Below are positions 60,488 through 64,000 of a stretch of DNA of 64,000 bases, in pieces. Under the pieces are notes generated by a model that had not been told where the DNA came from, searched no databases, and saw only the letters and a list, made by a program, of their open reading frames with translations. Both the position numbers and the translations under genes were made by a program. Position 1 is the first letter of the stretch. Every line of letters begins with the position of its first letter. This DNA comes from Oasisia sp. SBJ-2009 (Eukaryota; Annelida; Polychaeta; Sabellida; Siboglinidae), in assembly GCA_964017155.1 (NCBI GenBank), contig OZ024861.1:13638412-13702411 (forward strand), written 5' to 3'.

Positions 60488-62591
60488 TAATAGGAATTTT
60501 GATTTTTTTTAAAAACCTTTAATTTAGGCTCTTTTGAAAGCTACATATATATCATGCAGGAGGCCAGAAAATCAATGTCGTCCCTTAATCTGGTATTTTT
60601 TTACCCACTTTACAAATGACCACCCGCGCCTTATTTTATGGGTCAATATTGTATAAATAAACAAAAACCCTCTTATGGTGCTGACCACACTGCAACTGAC
60701 AGCTTGCGTATATATGCATAGAGAATATGTCTGTGACAGCCAACCATATAATCTGCAAGAAAATCATGCATAGTCTGTTGTTACCATATTGTGAAATACT
60801 TTTTTTTACAAAAACAGTTATGTCACTCCTACCCTACATAATAATGTCCATATTTCACTTTAAAATGGGGATTTCAGAAAAGTGAGGTAACACAACTTGT
60901 CAAATGTAATGCCATTACACAGCCCAATTAGTGCACATGCTCAGAACAATGGATCAATGATTGCTGTATCCTCACAGAGCTTACAGGCCAATACCACATC
61001 AAAGGCATCCCCAGTCACACTTCCTGTAAGCCTGTCATAAAATCTGATGCATCTTGGACTTTCCTTTGAGGACAGCTAGTGACAGACATGTGTCAGTGGT
61101 ATAGATAGACAGATGACTTATTCCTCTTTCATGTCATGTATTCAGTCTTGACATATCTCTTTAAGCAAATAATACATAGCTTATAATGTTACCCCACCCC
61201 CCATAAAAAACTGACCATCCAGGCACTCTTGATGAGGATTTTAGACTGACAAGATGGCCTTGGCTCCTAAAAGTTGAATTATGGTATTCAGTGACAATAC
61301 TCATTGGAATTGGTCTGCATTTGGTGCAATGAAGGATGCAAAAAATAAGCATTGGGAATGCATTCTGTAGTGTGGTGGAAATAAGACTTAATGCTGGTGG
61401 TTTGAGAAAAAAGTCAACCATATCATGAACCTATGACATAACACTTTATGTATGAGAGAATAAAATATTACATTGAAACCACACTGTGTCAATGACAACG
61501 ATAGTTACTTTGGCCATAGGCAATATGCACATTGCTTATAACAACTGGCATTGAAATGGTAATTAGTACATATATTTTATTTCACACATTGATAAAGCAG
61601 AAAATACATGGCCTGAAACATATATTTCATATTAGCAGTGATACCTATGATAAAAAGGAGAGAACATATACAATTTTGACAACTTTGACAACTTGGTGAG
61701 CCTCCTTACTCACAGGGTTCAACACAGTTGGATGAAGACTGACACAACTACTCAAGGCAAATAATGACTAGACAAAACCAGACAGAGTGTGTGTGTGCCC
61801 GCGCGTGCATGCGTGCATGTACGTATATACACGCATATGTGTGTGCACATACATGCACATGCACTTTTCAATGCAACGCTTCTGTACACTCAATATACAG
61901 TATACAGCCCTTTTGAAAATACATGATCAACTTGCCGAGACATACCAATACATGCGACCACAATGGAGGAATGGCTGAGTTACCTGGCCTATGCAGTTAA
62001 GAGCGTTACATCTGAGTCATGCATGCAGAGAACCTCCAACACAAAAATGTCATCATCAACGCTGAAATGACAGCAGTCTCTTCATTATATACAGTCCAGA
62101 TCATTCTACACCACTTAAAATAGTAAGTTTGACTTCAGCATTATTTCAATGTCCAGGTTTAATAAGTAGTCTTCAAATTGCCCATGCCCAAAGCATATGT
62201 CCTGATGCAGACAGTAACTCCTGTTTTTACCAACACAGTGTCAATCCAAAATAATAAAGTTGATACATGGCATGCATTGAGTCTTTTTTAGACTAAACCG
62301 TACATAGAGTCAGCATGAATGATTCTGTTTTTCTACAAAAATCAAAATAGCTGTCACGATACATGTGCCAGCCATCATAACTTTGTTTGTGTCCCCTGTG
62401 TAAAGCTATACTAGCACCATATTTCATATTTGGCATATATTTACATTTTCAAGAACTTTTTCACACATAACAGTGACCATTTGTGGACAAAACTACATTT
62501 CTCACACACCTCTGTAGCAGCAACATCATCTGAAATGCAAAAATGGCACCTAGCATTTGTGTTGCCATGGAGCTTCCTAACCCAGTTATTA
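60488..62591. other. Segment between the 454-bp repeats
   Basis: 2.1 kb, AT-rich, no recognised gene. No primer-binding site or polypurine tract was obvious to suggest an LTR element. Confidence 0.4.
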
Positions 62592-62629
62592 GGGCACAGA
62601 GCACAGTTGATTTTCCCATTGGCGGCCAT
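62441..62629 (-). pseudogene. Cys-rich mini-ORF, possible transposase C-terminal zinc-binding tail
   Basis: The frame reads INCALCP, then RCHFC, then TEVCEKCS and LLCVKKF, a spacing of CxxC pairs like the C-terminal zinc-binding tail of piggyBac-type (PGBD) transposases. The first part lies inside the 454-bp repeat and the rest outside it. Only 62 codons; tentative. Confidence 0.3.
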
Positions 62630-63045
62630 GTTAACGTTTTGTCAGATTATAAGGAAACTGGACCTGAGAAAAAATCTAAATTTTAACACAATCATTGCAG
62701 TCATGTCACTGATATACTGATCAAATTTCGTCAAAAAAGCATATCTCAGGCTCTTTTAAAATGCATGCATGTGTTCTGCCCCTCAAAATTGACCAAACTT
62801 AGCACGCTTTTCTGCATTCGCAGGGTCATGTAAGAAAAAATGGCTAAAAATCACTACGCCAACTACACTCTGCCTAACATGCGTCATTGCACTGCAGATA
62901 TATCATAGCACTGAACCTACTAGTATGCCTGTCCTACTGTACTCATTTCACATAAAAAGAATTTTTCAAAATCTCAAATAACACCATTATTAAGGTACTA
63001 CATTCGTATGGGTTACACCAGGAAGTCTAACTGTGCTCTGACCCC
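62592..63045 (+). repeat. 454-bp direct repeat, copy 2
   Basis: Same sequence and orientation as 60034-60487; start-to-start distance 2558 bp. Outside the unit the flanks are unrelated. Confidence 0.9.
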
Positions 63046-64000
63046 TTGTCTGCTACTGGTAAGCTCTTGTCTCAATGAGACTAGTGGACAGTGGGCTGAG
63101 CAGGGTGTTGTGTTTCAACCAGGGAACATTCATGCAATGAATAGAACATTACCTTTTCAATGGTGCATTCTGTGTAGATTCCATTATATTATATGACTAA
63201 CCTTCCTGGCATATTTTAATATGTGTGTATCCCGAGGCAAACCCACTCCTACATAAGCAACACATAAATTACATGGTAAACCAATTATACAAGCCTACTT
63301 GCACATATAAGAAACGAAAATGTTTAAGTTAGTTACGTGCAATCAGTGTCCTCCTTGGTCCAATCAGAGACAACTACTTGGCCATAGTCAAAGTCATACT
63401 TGTATTTTCCAAAAGTACAAATGTCAGCTTTATTCTAAATACTAATATCTTGTTTTTAATTTAAGAATAAATTTGCTTACATTTGGTTTTATACGTAAGT
63501 TTCATTTGTGGGTGGGATTTTGTCTAATCGAGTCTTTTTCGAGATATGTAAGTTGTTTTTATTGCAATGTATAAGGTTTTCTAAATAGACTTCTTAGCCA
63601 TTTTCATAATAAATAATTTTGGGAAGTGATTATGGACACCTTACAGTTATCAAACACTAACTGCACAAACTGCAACTAACTGAACAATGCTGATGTCTGC
63701 GGTACCATTGAAAGCTAAATACATGCCTTATCAAAATATAATTTTCGTACTTTATATTCTTATTTTAGTCTTATTTTGTTATACGCAGTAATACTATTCA
63801 CTTCAGATTCAATATACTAGTCATGTTAGTCGATAATCATTCTACAACAGCCATTAACCCCAAACATTTTGAAGATTTATTTAAACACTCAACATTTAAA
63901 GCTGACCTCTGTTGCACTGGTTTGTCTTTTCATCATGCCCTAGCACATGACTGTGAACTGGTAAGAAATGCAAGTGCACTAGAGATATAGTGGAGCTTTG
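63046..64000. other. Right end of the window
   Basis: AT-rich; no gene, RNA or repeat that I can support. Confidence 0.4.

Noticed and set aside
60034..63045. LTR retrotransposon
   Set aside because: No TG..CA ends, primer-binding site or gag-pol; left as an unexplained direct repeat.

Overview
The window is nuclear DNA of an invertebrate animal. It is AT-rich, with long introns bounded by GT..AG, AATAAA polyadenylation signals, tRNA-derived SINEs, a non-LTR retrotransposon fragment and many foldback or TIR elements. The protein families (DBHS, CARF/ALS2CR8, P2X7-type Cys-rich domain, THAP) and the SINE types suggest a lophotrochozoan, perhaps a mollusc. That placement is inference and not firm.

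Layout. (1) 1-2775, minus strand: three exons of an unrecognised, very acidic protein whose gene continues beyond the left edge. (2) 2776-4741: a shared upstream region between divergent genes. (3) 4742-17354, plus strand: a nine-exon DBHS RNA-binding protein gene (NONO/SFPQ/PSPC1 family, about 670 aa), with a 7.7-kb last intron and a Gly-Pro-Met repeat tail. (4) About 21.6-29.0 kb, plus strand: an apparently non-coding spliced transcript whose introns carry fourteen copies of one box C/D snoRNA family. Its upstream guide matches the universally conserved GCGGUAAUUC of 18S rRNA. Ten of the copies lie in one intron. (5) 29-36.7 kb: tandem repeats, CA-rich satellite, a truncated LINE, RT relics and a TTAA-flanked element with a THAP-domain relic. 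(6) 36.8-54.4 kb, plus strand: a twelve-exon CARF (calcium-responsive transcription factor, ALS2CR8) homolog, about 798 aa, whose exon phases join without a break. Its introns are packed with minisatellites and MITEs, and several of the minisatellites begin exactly at splice junctions. (7) 54.4-64 kb: 3' flank, CA repeats, a broken P2X7-type Cys-rich domain gene, and two 454-bp direct repeats that look identical.

The three gene loci do not form an operon-like unit. The acidic gene and the DBHS gene are divergent neighbours. DBHS, the snoRNA host and CARF lie in tandem on the plus strand. The strongest candidates for something new are the amplified single-family snoRNA cluster and the repeated birth of tandem arrays from CARF exon borders.
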